64,000 nucleotides of DNA from positions 806,001-870,000 of the forward strand of contig NZ_AP024702.1 of NCBI RefSeq assembly GCF_037076345.1, given 5' to 3'. The stretch is from Haloferula helveola. Its GTDB lineage: Bacteria; Verrucomicrobiota; Verrucomicrobiia; Verrucomicrobiales; Akkermansiaceae. Each line of letters opens with the position of its first letter. Position 1 is the stretch's first letter. The notes beneath the pieces are model-generated. The model was not told the DNA's origin. It ran no database searches and saw nothing but the letters and a program-made list of their open reading frames with translations. Made by a program: the position numbers and the translations under genes. Below, in pieces: positions 33,425 to 41,478 of this stretch.

Positions 33425-34410
33425 TTCGCGCCTCCTTCCTCACGCCGGAATACCGGCTCGAACACAAACCACTGCGACCAGTTCGGCCGGACGGCTTCCA
33501 GAATCGCCTTCGCCCAGAGTTTCGCCGCTTCGTCCGCGTCGGCACCCCGGCGTCGGGCCGGCAGTTCGAGCCGAGGGTAAAGTTGGACCCGGTAGCGTCT
33601 CCAGCCGTCGCGGAGGATGAACAATGGGAACACCGGCACCTTCGACATCTGGGCGAGGAACAGCGGCCCGCGGGGCATCCCCATCACTAGGCCGGGCTCG
33701 ACCTCGACCTCCATCGGCGAGACTTCGAAGATCACCCGGTCGCCCTGCACCGCCACCACGTTGCCCTCGCCCAGCAGTCGCGCCAGCTCGACGCCGAGCA
33801 TGTCACCGCCCTTGTTGTAGAGGGTCCGGAAGAGCGGGTTCTCTCTTTCCTTCTGCCGCAGTTCCGCCTCCTTGATCTTCTGCATCTCGGGGTTCCGCTC
33901 CGGGGCGCGGACCGCGTACACCGGTCGGCCGAATTTCTCGGAGAACACCGGTGCGGCCATGTCGTAGTTGCCCATGTGGGCCGTGAGGATGATGCAGCCG
34001 TCCGACATCTGCTCGACCTGTCCCGCCCAGTCCTCGCCCGAGATCTCCCAGTCGACCTCGCCCGTCTTGGTCTCGCAGCGCATCGCATCGACGTAGGTCC
34101 CGGCAAAGTTCCAAAACACGAGGTAGGCACCTCCCAAACAACGCAGCGAGCCCCACTCGGGAAACAGGGCCTTCAGGTTGGCCGCCACCGCCCGCCGCTG
34201 CTCACCTGCGACACCGAAGAACACCAACGTCCAGACGGCGACCAGAAGGGGTTCGAGAAACCAGGGCGCGACCTTCAGCCCGCTGATCAGGAAACGGGTC
34301 GGCAGATCCCCGAAGACCCCGAATCGTTCTTTCCACGCCCCTTTTTCCTGATCCTCCGTCAACGCCCGCTGAGAAAAGCGATCCACCGCGACTTCCGCAA
34401 GCTCCCGCAC
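33421..34410 (-). CDS. LpxL/HtrB-like lysophospholipid/lipid A acyltransferase
   Basis: A 329-aa membrane-associated acyltransferase. The HX4D catalytic motif is present (H145-MGNY-D150). A hydrophobic segment lies at about residues 48-66, and the family-typical KALFPEWGS and QWFVFEPVF blocks frame the domain. LpxL-type enzymes add acyl chains to lipid A or related lipids at the inner membrane. The GTG start at 34410 is supported by GGAGG a few nucleotides upstream. It is coupled to the deacetylase gene, and together with the convergent glycosyltransferase it suggests a lipid-linked glycan or polyene-type lipid. It could alternatively act in lipid A assembly. Confidence 0.83.
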   Translation of the reverse strand: MRELAEVAVDRFSQRALTEDQEKGAWKERFGVFGDLPTRFLISGLKVAPWFLEPLLVAVWTLVFFGVAGEQRRAVAANLKALFPEWGSLRCLGGAYLVFWNFAGTYVDAMRCETKTGEVDWEISGEDWAGQVEQMSDGCIILTAHMGNYDMAAPVFSEKFGRPVYAVRAPERNPEMQKIKEAELRQKERENPLFRTLYNKGGDMLGVELARLLGEGNVVAVQGDRVIFEVSPMEVEVEPGLVMGMPRGPLFLAQMSKVPVFPLFILRDGWRRYRVQLYPRLELPARRRGADADEAAKLWAKAILEAVRPNWSQWFVFEPVFRREEGGAK

Positions 34411-34502
34411 CGCCCTCCGACGATGCGCTTTCCTCGGAAACCGAGCTTTTTCGTGCGATCTGCGTCCGATCCGACGTAGGAGGGGGCCTTCCGACCGTGC
34501 CC

Positions 34503-35930
34503 ATGAGAACCCTGCTGATCTTGCCCCTGCTATTCAGTCTCCCCGCACTCGCCCGACCCGCACTGGAGAAGCCGAATGTGATCATGATCTTCCTCGATGA
34601 CTGCGGCTACGGCGACTTCTCACACACCGGCAATCCGACGATCCACACGCCCAACGTCTCGCGGATGGTCGCGGAAGGCGCCAACTTCCCGCAGTTCTAC
34701 GCCGCCTCGCCCGCGTGCTCGGCCTCGCGCTATGCACTGCTGACCGGCCGCAACCCGGCCCGCTCCGGACTCGGCACCTGGGTCCTCGGACCGGGGTCGA
34801 AGAAGCACATTCACCCGAAGGAGGTCACGCTCGCTGAAGGACTCAAGAACCGCGGCTACGCCACCGGCTTCTTCGGCAAGTGGCACTTGGGAAATCCGAA
34901 CAAGGGCAACAAGCTGACCCCGGATTCGTTTCCCCTCGCCCACGGCTTCGACGTCTGGGAAGGCACCAATGTCTCGAACGACTACGACCCGGGCGCGAAT
35001 CTGATCCGATCGAATCCCGAGGGGAACGATCCGGTCCGCGGATACGAAATCATCGAGAAGGACATCTGCTCGAAGCAACCGCTTCACGAGAACCTGACCC
35101 GACGCTACCGCGACCGCGCCGTGGACTTCATCAAGAGCCACAAGGACGAACCGTTCTTCCTCTACGTCGCTCCGAACATGCCGCATCTCCCGGTGTTCGC
35201 TTCTGACGAGTTCAAGGGCACTTCGAAGCGCGGACTTTATGGCGACTGCATCGAGGAGATCGACGCGATGACGGGAGCCATCCTCGGGACCCTCGAGAGC
35301 GAAGGCATCGCGGAGAACACCCTGGTGATCCTCAGCTCGGACAACGGCCCATGGATTCGTTTCCAGGATACGGCGAAGCATCCGAAATACGACGAAGCCC
35401 GGATTCTGGTCGGATCCGCCCTCCCCTTCCGCGACGGCAAGGGCTCGACATGGGAAGGCGGGGTCCGCGAGGTGGGCGTCTGGTACTGGCCCGGCACCAT
35501 TCCCCCGGCGACGGTCGTAAAGTCGCCTGCCTCGACCATGGACATCCTGCCCACCGCCTTCGCGCTCGCCGGCGAGCCGCTGCCGGAAGGCCGCACGCTC
35601 GACGGACGCGACCTCCGGCCGTTCCTGAATCCGGTGACGTTTCCGGGCGAAGTCGCCAATTTCTCGTTCGTCTACACCGGTGCCGGCGACAACCGCATCT
35701 ACGGTGCCCGCAAAGGTCCGTGGAAGCTGCACACCAAGCTCTATTCGCAAACGGGCGACAACTACGGCTTCACCGCATCGGAGGAAACACCGCTGCTGTT
35801 CGACGTCGAGGTCGACCCCTCCGAGCGCATCGACCGCGCCAAGGAACAGCCCGAGGTAGTCTCGGAACTGAAGAGCGTGCTTGATGCCTTCCAAAAGTCC
35901 CTCGAATCCGAGGGCACGTTTTGGGATTGA
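34503..35930 (+). CDS. Secreted sulfatase, formylglycine type (second copy)
   Basis: A 475-aa S1-family sulfatase with signal peptide (to about residue 18). Metal-binding residues appear in NVIMIFLDDCGYGDFSHTGN, and the catalytic site is C-S-A-S-R (near residue 75, in CSASRYALLTGR). This is the Cys-type pattern with Ala at the usual Pro position and is still compatible with FGE maturation. GYATGFFGKWHLGNP, FFLYVAPNMPHLP and SSDNGPW follow. A GTG at 34497 would add two residues. It shares only family motifs with the sulfatase at 27.7 kb, so the two are likely to have different substrates. Confidence 0.91.
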   Translation: MRTLLILPLLFSLPALARPALEKPNVIMIFLDDCGYGDFSHTGNPTIHTPNVSRMVAEGANFPQFYAASPACSASRYALLTGRNPARSGLGTWVLGPGSKKHIHPKEVTLAEGLKNRGYATGFFGKWHLGNPNKGNKLTPDSFPLAHGFDVWEGTNVSNDYDPGANLIRSNPEGNDPVRGYEIIEKDICSKQPLHENLTRRYRDRAVDFIKSHKDEPFFLYVAPNMPHLPVFASDEFKGTSKRGLYGDCIEEIDAMTGAILGTLESEGIAENTLVILSSDNGPWIRFQDTAKHPKYDEARILVGSALPFRDGKGSTWEGGVREVGVWYWPGTIPPATVVKSPASTMDILPTAFALAGEPLPEGRTLDGRDLRPFLNPVTFPGEVANFSFVYTGAGDNRIYGARKGPWKLHTKLYSQTGDNYGFTASEETPLLFDVEVDPSERIDRAKEQPEVVSELKSVLDAFQKSLESEGTFWD

Positions 35931-36230
35931 GAACTGCGATCATGTGACCGTGCCGAACCACCCTGGCGCGGGCCGAGGGACAGTCCCGAAGGGACGTCGG
36001 CATTTAGCCACGGGGTTCACCCCGTGGTTTCCGTACGATCGGGGAATTTCAGCCCCGCGAGGGGCGTTGGCGGGGAGGTCATTGCTGGCGACACCGAACT
36101 TCGCCTGCGCTCCTCTGGAGCTTGAATGACTTTCAAACCCATACCACGGGGTGAACCCCGTGGCTAAATGCCGACGCCCCTCCGGGGCTCCGACCGGCCG
36201 AAAGCGCGTCTCGACAAGGAGTGGAAGATC
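35931..36230. other. Repeat-rich intergenic region
   Basis: 300 bp without a gene between the sulfatase and DUF1802 genes, which converge. It is largely occupied by three units of a palindromic element (35983-36188). The stretch between the units, about 36075-36140, shows no recognisable feature. Confidence 0.7.
35983..36188. repeat. Three-unit hairpin/CTRAAATKCC/hairpin element
   Basis: Unit 1 (minus, 35983-36027): palindrome CCACGGGG-TGAA-CCCCGTGG, linker CTAAATGCCGAC, hairpin GTCCC-TTC-GGGAC. Unit 2 (minus, 36031-36065): GCCCC-TCGC-GGGGC, linker TGAAATTCC, small stem CCG-ATCGTA-CGG. Unit 3 (plus, 36144-36188): CCACGGGG-TGAA-CCCCGTGG, linker CTAAATGCCGAC, hairpin GCCCC-TCC-GGGGC. Between units 1 and 3 the second stem differs by a compensatory T-A to C-G pair, which argues for selection on structure. 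The three units form a larger inverted arrangement. Confidence 0.75.
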
Positions 36231-36794
36231 TCACCCAATCACCTCGTGCAGCTTGGCATCGAGGGTCGCGAAGGCGTCGTCGCCCATGGTGAAGCCGCAG
36301 TTCGCATCCCAGCCGTCGGGAGGTTCGGGAATGTCGATCCAGCTACGGCATCCGCCGTATTTCTTCTCGTAGGGAAACACCCACGGCTCGGCAAGCTGCC
36401 GCACCCTCACCAGCGCCACATGGATGCTCCCGGTCGCCATCCCCTTGCCTTCCCAATCGAAACGCTGGCGGACGGTCTCCTCGGTCCAGATGTGGAACGG
36501 CTCGAGGGCGGCGACCTGCCCCCAGTCGGTCAGCGTCCTCGCCCACAACGCGTCGCAGTGGTGGGTGACCGCGATCTCCTCGCCGACCTCCCACTCCGGT
36601 TTGGGATCGACCGCCCCTTCGCGCACGAACTGGTCCTGGTTGTGGAAGCGGGTCGGGAAAAGAAAGAACGACTCGGCCCCGAAGGAGAAGCCCTCCCGGC
36701 CCTCGTGGATGCCGCCCTTCCGCAGGATGATCGATTGCCGGCCGCTGGCCAGCGCGTCGCAAATGACCTGCCATTCCTTGAATCCCTTCGCCAT
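36231..36794 (-). CDS. DUF1802 family protein
   Basis: A 187-aa soluble protein that fits DUF1802. It begins with GFKEWQVICDALASGRQSI (residues 4-22), continues with ILRKGGIHEGREGFSFGAE and FLFPTRFHNQ, and ends with a conserved Cys/Trp block (GGCRSWIDIPEPP). The family is widespread in cyanobacteria, planctomycetes and others and has no known function. ATG 36794 was chosen because the conserved core begins three residues later; the frame itself reaches 36854. Divergent from metX with 91 bp between. Confidence 0.85.
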   Translation of the reverse strand: MAKGFKEWQVICDALASGRQSIILRKGGIHEGREGFSFGAESFFLFPTRFHNQDQFVREGAVDPKPEWEVGEEIAVTHHCDALWARTLTDWGQVAALEPFHIWTEETVRQRFDWEGKGMATGSIHVALVRVRQLAEPWVFPYEKKYGGCRSWIDIPEPPDGWDANCGFTMGDDAFATLDAKLHEVIG

Positions 36795-36885
36795 GCGGCG
36801 AGTCTGGAACGGACCCCGGTGCAAGTCAAAGCCCGCGCTTTCGACACTTGGCACGGCGGGTCCGACACCCTAGACAGCCCTCCCC

Positions 36886-38031
36886 GTGGCCGACGTTTCC
36901 ACCCAGTTCCTCACCTTTCGCGATGACGCGCCGTTCCGGCTGCGTTCCGGAGGCGAGTTGCCGGAGGTCACGATCGCCTACGAGACCTGGGGTGAGCTCA
37001 ACGAGGACCGGTCGAACGCGATCCTGCTCTTCCACGCCCTCTCCGGCAGCCACCACGCCTGCGGCCGCAACCCGGAGATCCCGGGGGTCGGCGACCTCTG
37101 GCAACCGGAGATGCACAACGGCTGGTGGGAAGACCTGATCGGACCCGGCAAAGCACTCGACACCGACCGCTACTTCATCATCTGCGCGAACTATCTCGGA
37201 GGCTGCTACGGATCGACCGGGCCCGCGTCCGATGACCCCCGGACGGGCAAACCTTACGGCGGTTCTTTCCCGCAGGTCACCGCGGCCGACCAAGTCGATT
37301 TCCAAGCCCGCCTGCTCGACTCGCTGGGCATCGGAACGCTGCACGCCACCGTCGGCCCGTCGGTCGGTGGACTCGTCGCGCTCAGCTTCGCCACCTTGCT
37401 TCCGGATCGGGTGCAACGGGTGATCTCGATCGCATCCGGCTACAAGACGACCGTTCTCAACCGCCTGATTCTCTTCGAGCAGATCCTCGCGATCGAGAAC
37501 GACCCGTTCTTCAACGGTGGAAACTACTACGACAACGGTCGCCCGGACTACGGCCTCGCGCTGGCCCGGATGATCTCGCACAAGACCTTCGTCCACATCG
37601 ATGCCTTCGAGCGACGGGCACGGCGCGATGTCATCCCGGAAAAGGAGATGCTCGCGTGGTACAAGGTGCGCGACCAGTTCCAGAGCTACATGCTCGCCCA
37701 GGGAAAGAAGTTCGTGAAGCGTTTCGACGCCAACACCTACCTTCGAATCATCGATCTCTGGTCGCACTTCAACCCGACCGGCGAAGCTTCCTCCGACACC
37801 TCGGCCAAGCCGCTCGAACGTTGCGCGGCGGCCGACCAGAAGTGGCTGGTGTTCTCGATCGACTCGGACTTCTGCTTCTATCCCGAGGAGCAGGCGGAGC
37901 TTGTCACGCATCTGCGCGAGGCCGGAGTCGACCCGATGCACATCACGGTGCACTCGGACAAGGGACACGATTCGTTTCTCCTCGAGCCGCACCTCTACAC
38001 GCCCCACATCCAGTGGATCCTGGCGCAGTGA
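36886..38031 (+). CDS. metX: Homoserine O-acetyltransferase (MetX family)
   Basis: A 381-aa alpha/beta hydrolase-fold acyltransferase of methionine biosynthesis (acetyl-CoA + L-homoserine). HALSGSHHACG and the conserved CANYLGGCYGSTGP segment are MetX hallmarks. The nucleophile elbow is G-P-S-V-G-G (Ser159) rather than the common GGSMGG. Catalytic Asp is in SIDSDFCFYPEEQ and His in GHDSFLLE. Acyl donor specificity (acetyl versus succinyl) and substrate (homoserine versus serine) cannot be decided by eye. Start is GTG at 36886. Confidence 0.9.
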   Translation: MADVSTQFLTFRDDAPFRLRSGGELPEVTIAYETWGELNEDRSNAILLFHALSGSHHACGRNPEIPGVGDLWQPEMHNGWWEDLIGPGKALDTDRYFIICANYLGGCYGSTGPASDDPRTGKPYGGSFPQVTAADQVDFQARLLDSLGIGTLHATVGPSVGGLVALSFATLLPDRVQRVISIASGYKTTVLNRLILFEQILAIENDPFFNGGNYYDNGRPDYGLALARMISHKTFVHIDAFERRARRDVIPEKEMLAWYKVRDQFQSYMLAQGKKFVKRFDANTYLRIIDLWSHFNPTGEASSDTSAKPLERCAAADQKWLVFSIDSDFCFYPEEQAELVTHLREAGVDPMHITVHSDKGHDSFLLEPHLYTPHIQWILAQ

Positions 38032-38050
38032 GGTGATGTGCTTTGGAATA

Positions 38051-38123
38051 TGGACCGCGAGCTTCAGCTCGCCCCGTTGGCCCGGTGGCTTGAATTCCGG
38101 GGCGAGCCGAAGCTCGCGGTCCA
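38051..38123. repeat. REP-doublet-like inverted repeat downstream of metX
   Basis: Arms of 26 nt (38051-38076 and 38098-38123) are reverse complements with one A/G difference that remains a G-U pair in RNA. Each arm contains its own internal hairpin (GCGAGCT-TC-AGCTCGC on the left, GCGAGC-CGAA-GCTCGC on the right). The element can fold either as two small stems or as one long cruciform, as in BIME-type REP doublets. There is no terminator T-run. Confidence 0.7.
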
Positions 38124-38184
38124 CAGCCAGGGTCCATCCCGAACCTGTTCGACAGGCACGGGTCGACCGCATTAGGCTCCCATC

Positions 38185-39312
38185 GTGGTCTTTCGATCCA
38201 TCCTCCTCGCTCTGCTGATCCTCCCGGCAAGCGCATCCAAACATCGCGGGCTCTGGTTCTGGGCGGCAAGCAGCAGCCCCTACGGCTCGGCCAACATTGT
38301 CGGCAACAACACCCTCGAAAACCAGACGATCGCCTTCTTCAACGCCCGCTCGATCAAGCGGGTCTACGGCAGCTACGGAGTCCGTCCCGTTTCGGAGGCA
38401 GCCACGATCGCGGCGTGGAACGCCAAGCTTCAGGCCGAAGGCATCCAGTCGCAGTTCCTGATGTCGGAGAACACGTGGATCTTCCCCGCCAACCACGCCA
38501 GCTTCCTCGACAAGGTCCAGCAGCGGGTTATCGATTTCAACAACGCCCCGGGGCGGCTGGCGGCGGAGAAATTCGACGCGCTCCATCTCGACATCGAGCC
38601 GCAGGCGCTTCCCGAGTGGGGCTCGCTGACCGACTCGCAGCAACGCGACTATCTCTTCCTCCTCCGCGACACCTACGCCGCCGTTCGCCAGCTCTTCGTT
38701 GATGCCGGCATGCCGACCTTTCCGATCTACGCGGATCTTCCGGTATGGTTCGACACCTACCCCGGCGGCTCGATCGGCTGGACCGATGCCGCCGAGCGCG
38801 ACCAGTGGTTCGACGACATCTCGGCCGAGCTCACCGGCATTTCCCTGATGCCCTTCGACCGCGATACCTTTTCCAACATCGACAGCGGCGTGACATGGGA
38901 ACTGGCCAACGTGCCGAATGTCCGGGTCGGCATCGAGTCGGATGTCCCCGGAACCTGGCCCGACGTTCCCGCGTTCCATGACATGATGGAGCAGCTCGAA
39001 ATCGCCTACGGACCCGCCGACGCCGTGGACATCCAGAGCTACCGCGGATGGCGGGAGGTGCTGGCGGCCCAACCGATCATCGCAATCGCCGCCGACCTTC
39101 AGCCCTACTCTCCGCAGTTCGGCGACATCGTCTTCGACGGCGACACCGGCTGGAACTACGTGATCCACTTTACTTCGAATCTCTGCGAATGGCGCGAGGT
39201 TGCCCGCATGCGCGCGACAGCCCCCGGTCCGATGACCTGCCCGGTCGAGTTCACGGGTAGCCGCGGCTTCTGGAAAGTTTCCCGTTTCCAGGATCTCCCC
39301 AATCCGGAGTAG
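38185..39312 (+). CDS. Secreted TIM-barrel-like protein of unknown function
   Basis: A 375-aa protein with an N-terminal signal peptide (to about residue 17). Alternating strand/helix pattern and motifs near barrel-strand ends (HRGLWFWAASSSP, HLDIEPQALPEW at about 130, FPIYADLPVWFDTYP, GISLMPFD, VGIESDVPG) suggest a (beta/alpha)8 glycoside-hydrolase-like fold. The paired acidic residues in LDIEP and IESD are candidate catalytic residues. The last 60 residues form a short beta region ending GFWKVSRFQDL, like the sorting tail often seen in verrucomicrobial secreted proteins. No family could be named. Start is GTG at 38185, and the ZIP gene follows after 9 bp. Confidence 0.75.
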   Translation: MVFRSILLALLILPASASKHRGLWFWAASSSPYGSANIVGNNTLENQTIAFFNARSIKRVYGSYGVRPVSEAATIAAWNAKLQAEGIQSQFLMSENTWIFPANHASFLDKVQQRVIDFNNAPGRLAAEKFDALHLDIEPQALPEWGSLTDSQQRDYLFLLRDTYAAVRQLFVDAGMPTFPIYADLPVWFDTYPGGSIGWTDAAERDQWFDDISAELTGISLMPFDRDTFSNIDSGVTWELANVPNVRVGIESDVPGTWPDVPAFHDMMEQLEIAYGPADAVDIQSYRGWREVLAAQPIIAIAADLQPYSPQFGDIVFDGDTGWNYVIHFTSNLCEWREVARMRATAPGPMTCPVEFTGSRGFWKVSRFQDLPNPE

Positions 39313-39321
39313 ACTGCGGCC

Positions 39322-40038
39322 GTGGACGGGCAACTCGCGATCATCCTCCTCACCCTGCTGGCGGGAGCAACCATTCCGCTGGGCGGCCTGCTGGCCTCGT
39401 TCGAGTCGATCCAGCCGCGCTGGATGAAGGACGAGCTCCGTCACTTCATCATCGCCTTCGGCGGCGGCGCCCTGCTTGCGGCAGTGGCGCTTGTGCTCGT
39501 CCCGGAAGGCATCAAAGCCGTGCCGGTCTGGCAGGTGGCCCTGTGGATGGTGACCGGCAGTCTCGCATTCATGGGGCTCGACCTACGGCTGGCAAAGAAC
39601 GGCAGCCCCGCCGCCCAGCTCACGGCGATGCTCGCCGACTTCGTTCCCGAGGCGCTCGCCCTCGGTGCTGCCGCCGCGGGTGGCGGCAGTGCCGGACTCG
39701 TCCTCGCCTTGCTGATCGCACTGCAGAACCTTCCCGAGGGATTCAACTCCTTCCGTGAAGTCCGGCATGCGGGGAACTCGACACGCCACGTGCTGCTCAT
39801 CTTCTGCATGCTCACCCTGCTCGGCCCGATCTGCGGGCTCACCGGCTACCATCTGCTCGCAGGGCACGACGCGCTGATCGGGGCGATCATGCTCTTCGCC
39901 TCCGGGGGCATCCTCTACCTCGTGTTCCAAGACATCGCACCGCAGGCCAAGCTCGCCCGCCACTGGACGCCCCCGCTCGGCGCCGTCGCCGGCTTCCTCC
40001 TCGGCCTGATCGGCGAGCTTCTCCTCAATCCGGGCTGA
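39322..40038 (+). CDS. ZIP-family divalent metal transporter
   Basis: A 238-aa membrane protein of the ZIP family (zinc/iron uptake). About seven or eight transmembrane helices are visible. The metal-site helices are FVPEALALGAAA (TM4 type, with Pro-Glu) and LLIALQNLPEGFNS (TM5 type, N-x-PEG); the usual His in these helices is partly replaced. GTG start at 39322. It overlaps the convergent phosphoesterase gene by 14 bp at the 3' ends. Metal specificity cannot be predicted. Confidence 0.85.
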   Translation: MDGQLAIILLTLLAGATIPLGGLLASFESIQPRWMKDELRHFIIAFGGGALLAAVALVLVPEGIKAVPVWQVALWMVTGSLAFMGLDLRLAKNGSPAAQLTAMLADFVPEALALGAAAAGGGSAGLVLALLIALQNLPEGFNSFREVRHAGNSTRHVLLIFCMLTLLGPICGLTGYHLLAGHDALIGAIMLFASGGILYLVFQDIAPQAKLARHWTPPLGAVAGFLLGLIGELLLNPG

Positions 40039-40831
40039 AGCGCCACACCCCGGTCACCTCGCCGAGTTGTCGCGGAGGCCCCGCCACCACCCGGCCGCAG
40101 CGCAGCCATCCGTCGTGCCACTCGACCCACCAAGCCGGGTGTGGGTTCACGAAGGCGCCGGTGTTGATCACCACCGGGCCATCCCCTCGCCAGATGCCGG
40201 GCCAGTGGAAATGCCCGACCACGATCAACTCGGCCTGAGGGAAATAGCGCCTTGCGAACTCCGCGCTCACCGAACCGTGACGGAACCAGATCGCGAGGAT
40301 TTCCCATGCCCGGCGCGGCGGACTGATGGCATCGATGACCCGCCGAAACAACGACCGGCCTTTTGGCACCGATGCCGCCTTGAGCGTTCGGGCCACTTCC
40401 CGTGCCAGCCGCAGACGCTCGCCCGCGTCGTCTTCCGCCCCCCGGTGTTCTTCCCACAGCCGCCGAACTTCGGCCCCGCGGCTGAATGCCTCGCGGCTCC
40501 ATGGGGAGCCCGACCAAAGCACCGCGTCGCCGTGCGTGACCACCACCTTGCCGCCCGCGATTTCCAACCAACCCGCCCCCGGCCAGCCGGGGTCGTGATT
40601 TCCGGAAAGGAAAACCGGCTCGGCCCCGAGCTCGGCGCAGAGGTCCTTGAGATCCGCCAGCAAGCGCTCCGACTTCGGCCGGAAAGCGGACGCCAGCTCC
40701 TGCCAGGTGTCGCCATTGAAAACGACCGTGCCCGCGCCCGCAATCAACGGCCGTAGCTCCTCCGCGTCGCGGATGGTTGATGCCGCATGCCCGAGATGCA
40801 GATCCGACAGGATGCGGACCGGCTCTTTCAT
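40025..40831 (-). CDS. Calcineurin-like metallophosphoesterase
   Basis: A 268-aa metallophosphoesterase with all five motif blocks: ILSDLHLGH (residues 8-16), VVFNGDTW (about 36-43), GNHDPGW (about 77-83), VVTHGDAV (about 95-102) and VVGHFHWPG (about 210-218). The two-metal centre should be functional. The DLHLGH and GHFHW patterns resemble LpxH-like and YbbF-like enzymes, but the substrate is not inferable. Its ATG overlaps the stop of the RlmB-like gene by 4 nt. Confidence 0.85.
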   Translation of the reverse strand: MKEPVRILSDLHLGHAASTIRDAEELRPLIAGAGTVVFNGDTWQELASAFRPKSERLLADLKDLCAELGAEPVFLSGNHDPGWPGAGWLEIAGGKVVVTHGDAVLWSGSPWSREAFSRGAEVRRLWEEHRGAEDDAGERLRLAREVARTLKAASVPKGRSLFRRVIDAISPPRRAWEILAIWFRHGSVSAEFARRYFPQAELIVVGHFHWPGIWRGDGPVVINTGAFVNPHPAWWVEWHDGWLRCGRVVAGPPRQLGEVTGVWRFSPD

Positions 40832-41436
40832 CCGGCGTGACGCTGCCGCACCGCCTCATAGAGACACACGCCGGCAGAGACCGAAACGTTAAGACACTCG
40901 ACCTTCCCGGCCATCGGCAGGCTGGCGAGAAAGTCGCAGTTCTCCTCAGTGAGCCGGCGCATCCCCTTCTCTTCGGCACCCAGTACCAGCGCCAGCGGAC
41001 CTTTGAGATCGAGTTCGTAGAGCGATTTCTCCGCCCGGTCGGAGGTCCCGACGAACCAAAGCCCCGCCTCCTTCAGCCGTTCCATGGTCCGCGCGAGATT
41101 CGTCACCTGAACGAAGGGCACATGGTCGGCAGCCCCGACCGACACCCGGCGGACGGTCTCCGTGATCCCGACCTGCTTGTCCTTCGGCGCGACCACGGCA
41201 TCGACTCCGGCGCCGTCGGCCGTCCGCAGGATCGCACCGAGATTGTGGGGGTCCTGCACGCAATCGAGCACCAGCAGGAAAGGCGCGTCCTTCTCCGCGA
41301 CGATCCGCATGAGGTCCTCCTCGTGCATCGAGGGCACGGCGATTTCGGTCGCCGGCCGGACGTGGCGGTTCTCGCGGGCTTCCTTTCCGTGACGGCGGGG
41401 TTTCACGGCGGCAGCATGGAAACTCGCCCGCCCCAT
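40828..41436 (-). CDS. rlmB: SpoU/TrmH-family rRNA or tRNA methyltransferase (RlmB-like)
   Basis: A 202-aa SPOUT methyltransferase with the three TrmH motifs: [18 protein letters not shown] (motif 1, about residues 57-74), [15 protein letters not shown] (motif 2, about 148-162) and [20 protein letters not shown] (motif 3, about 172-191). RlmB enzymes 2'-O-methylate G2251 of 23S rRNA. The roughly 70-residue N-terminal L30e-like domain of standard RlmB is missing; only a basic tail of about 45 residues precedes the catalytic domain. It may therefore be a TrmL/TrmH-type paralogue rather than RlmB. ATG 41436 was preferred over a TTG at 41442. Confidence 0.82.
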   Translation of the reverse strand: MGRASFHAAAVKPRRHGKEARENRHVRPATEIAVPSMHEEDLMRIVAEKDAPFLLVLDCVQDPHNLGAILRTADGAGVDAVVAPKDKQVGITETVRRVSVGAADHVPFVQVTNLARTMERLKEAGLWFVGTSDRAEKSLYELDLKGPLALVLGAEEKGMRRLTEENCDFLASLPMAGKVECLNVSVSAGVCLYEAVRQRHAG

Positions 41437-41478
41437 CCGCAAGCTTTCCCGATGCGGTCATCCGCTCTACGCTTTCGC

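Noticed and set aside
36066-36143. Possible small RNA in the stretch between repeat units 2 and 3
   Set aside because: No stable fold, promoter or terminator could be identified in this piece.
36826-39444. Minus-strand frame of 872 codons opposite metX and the secreted barrel protein
   Set aside because: It spans two well-supported genes and an intergenic repeat on the other strand, and its translation has no domain.
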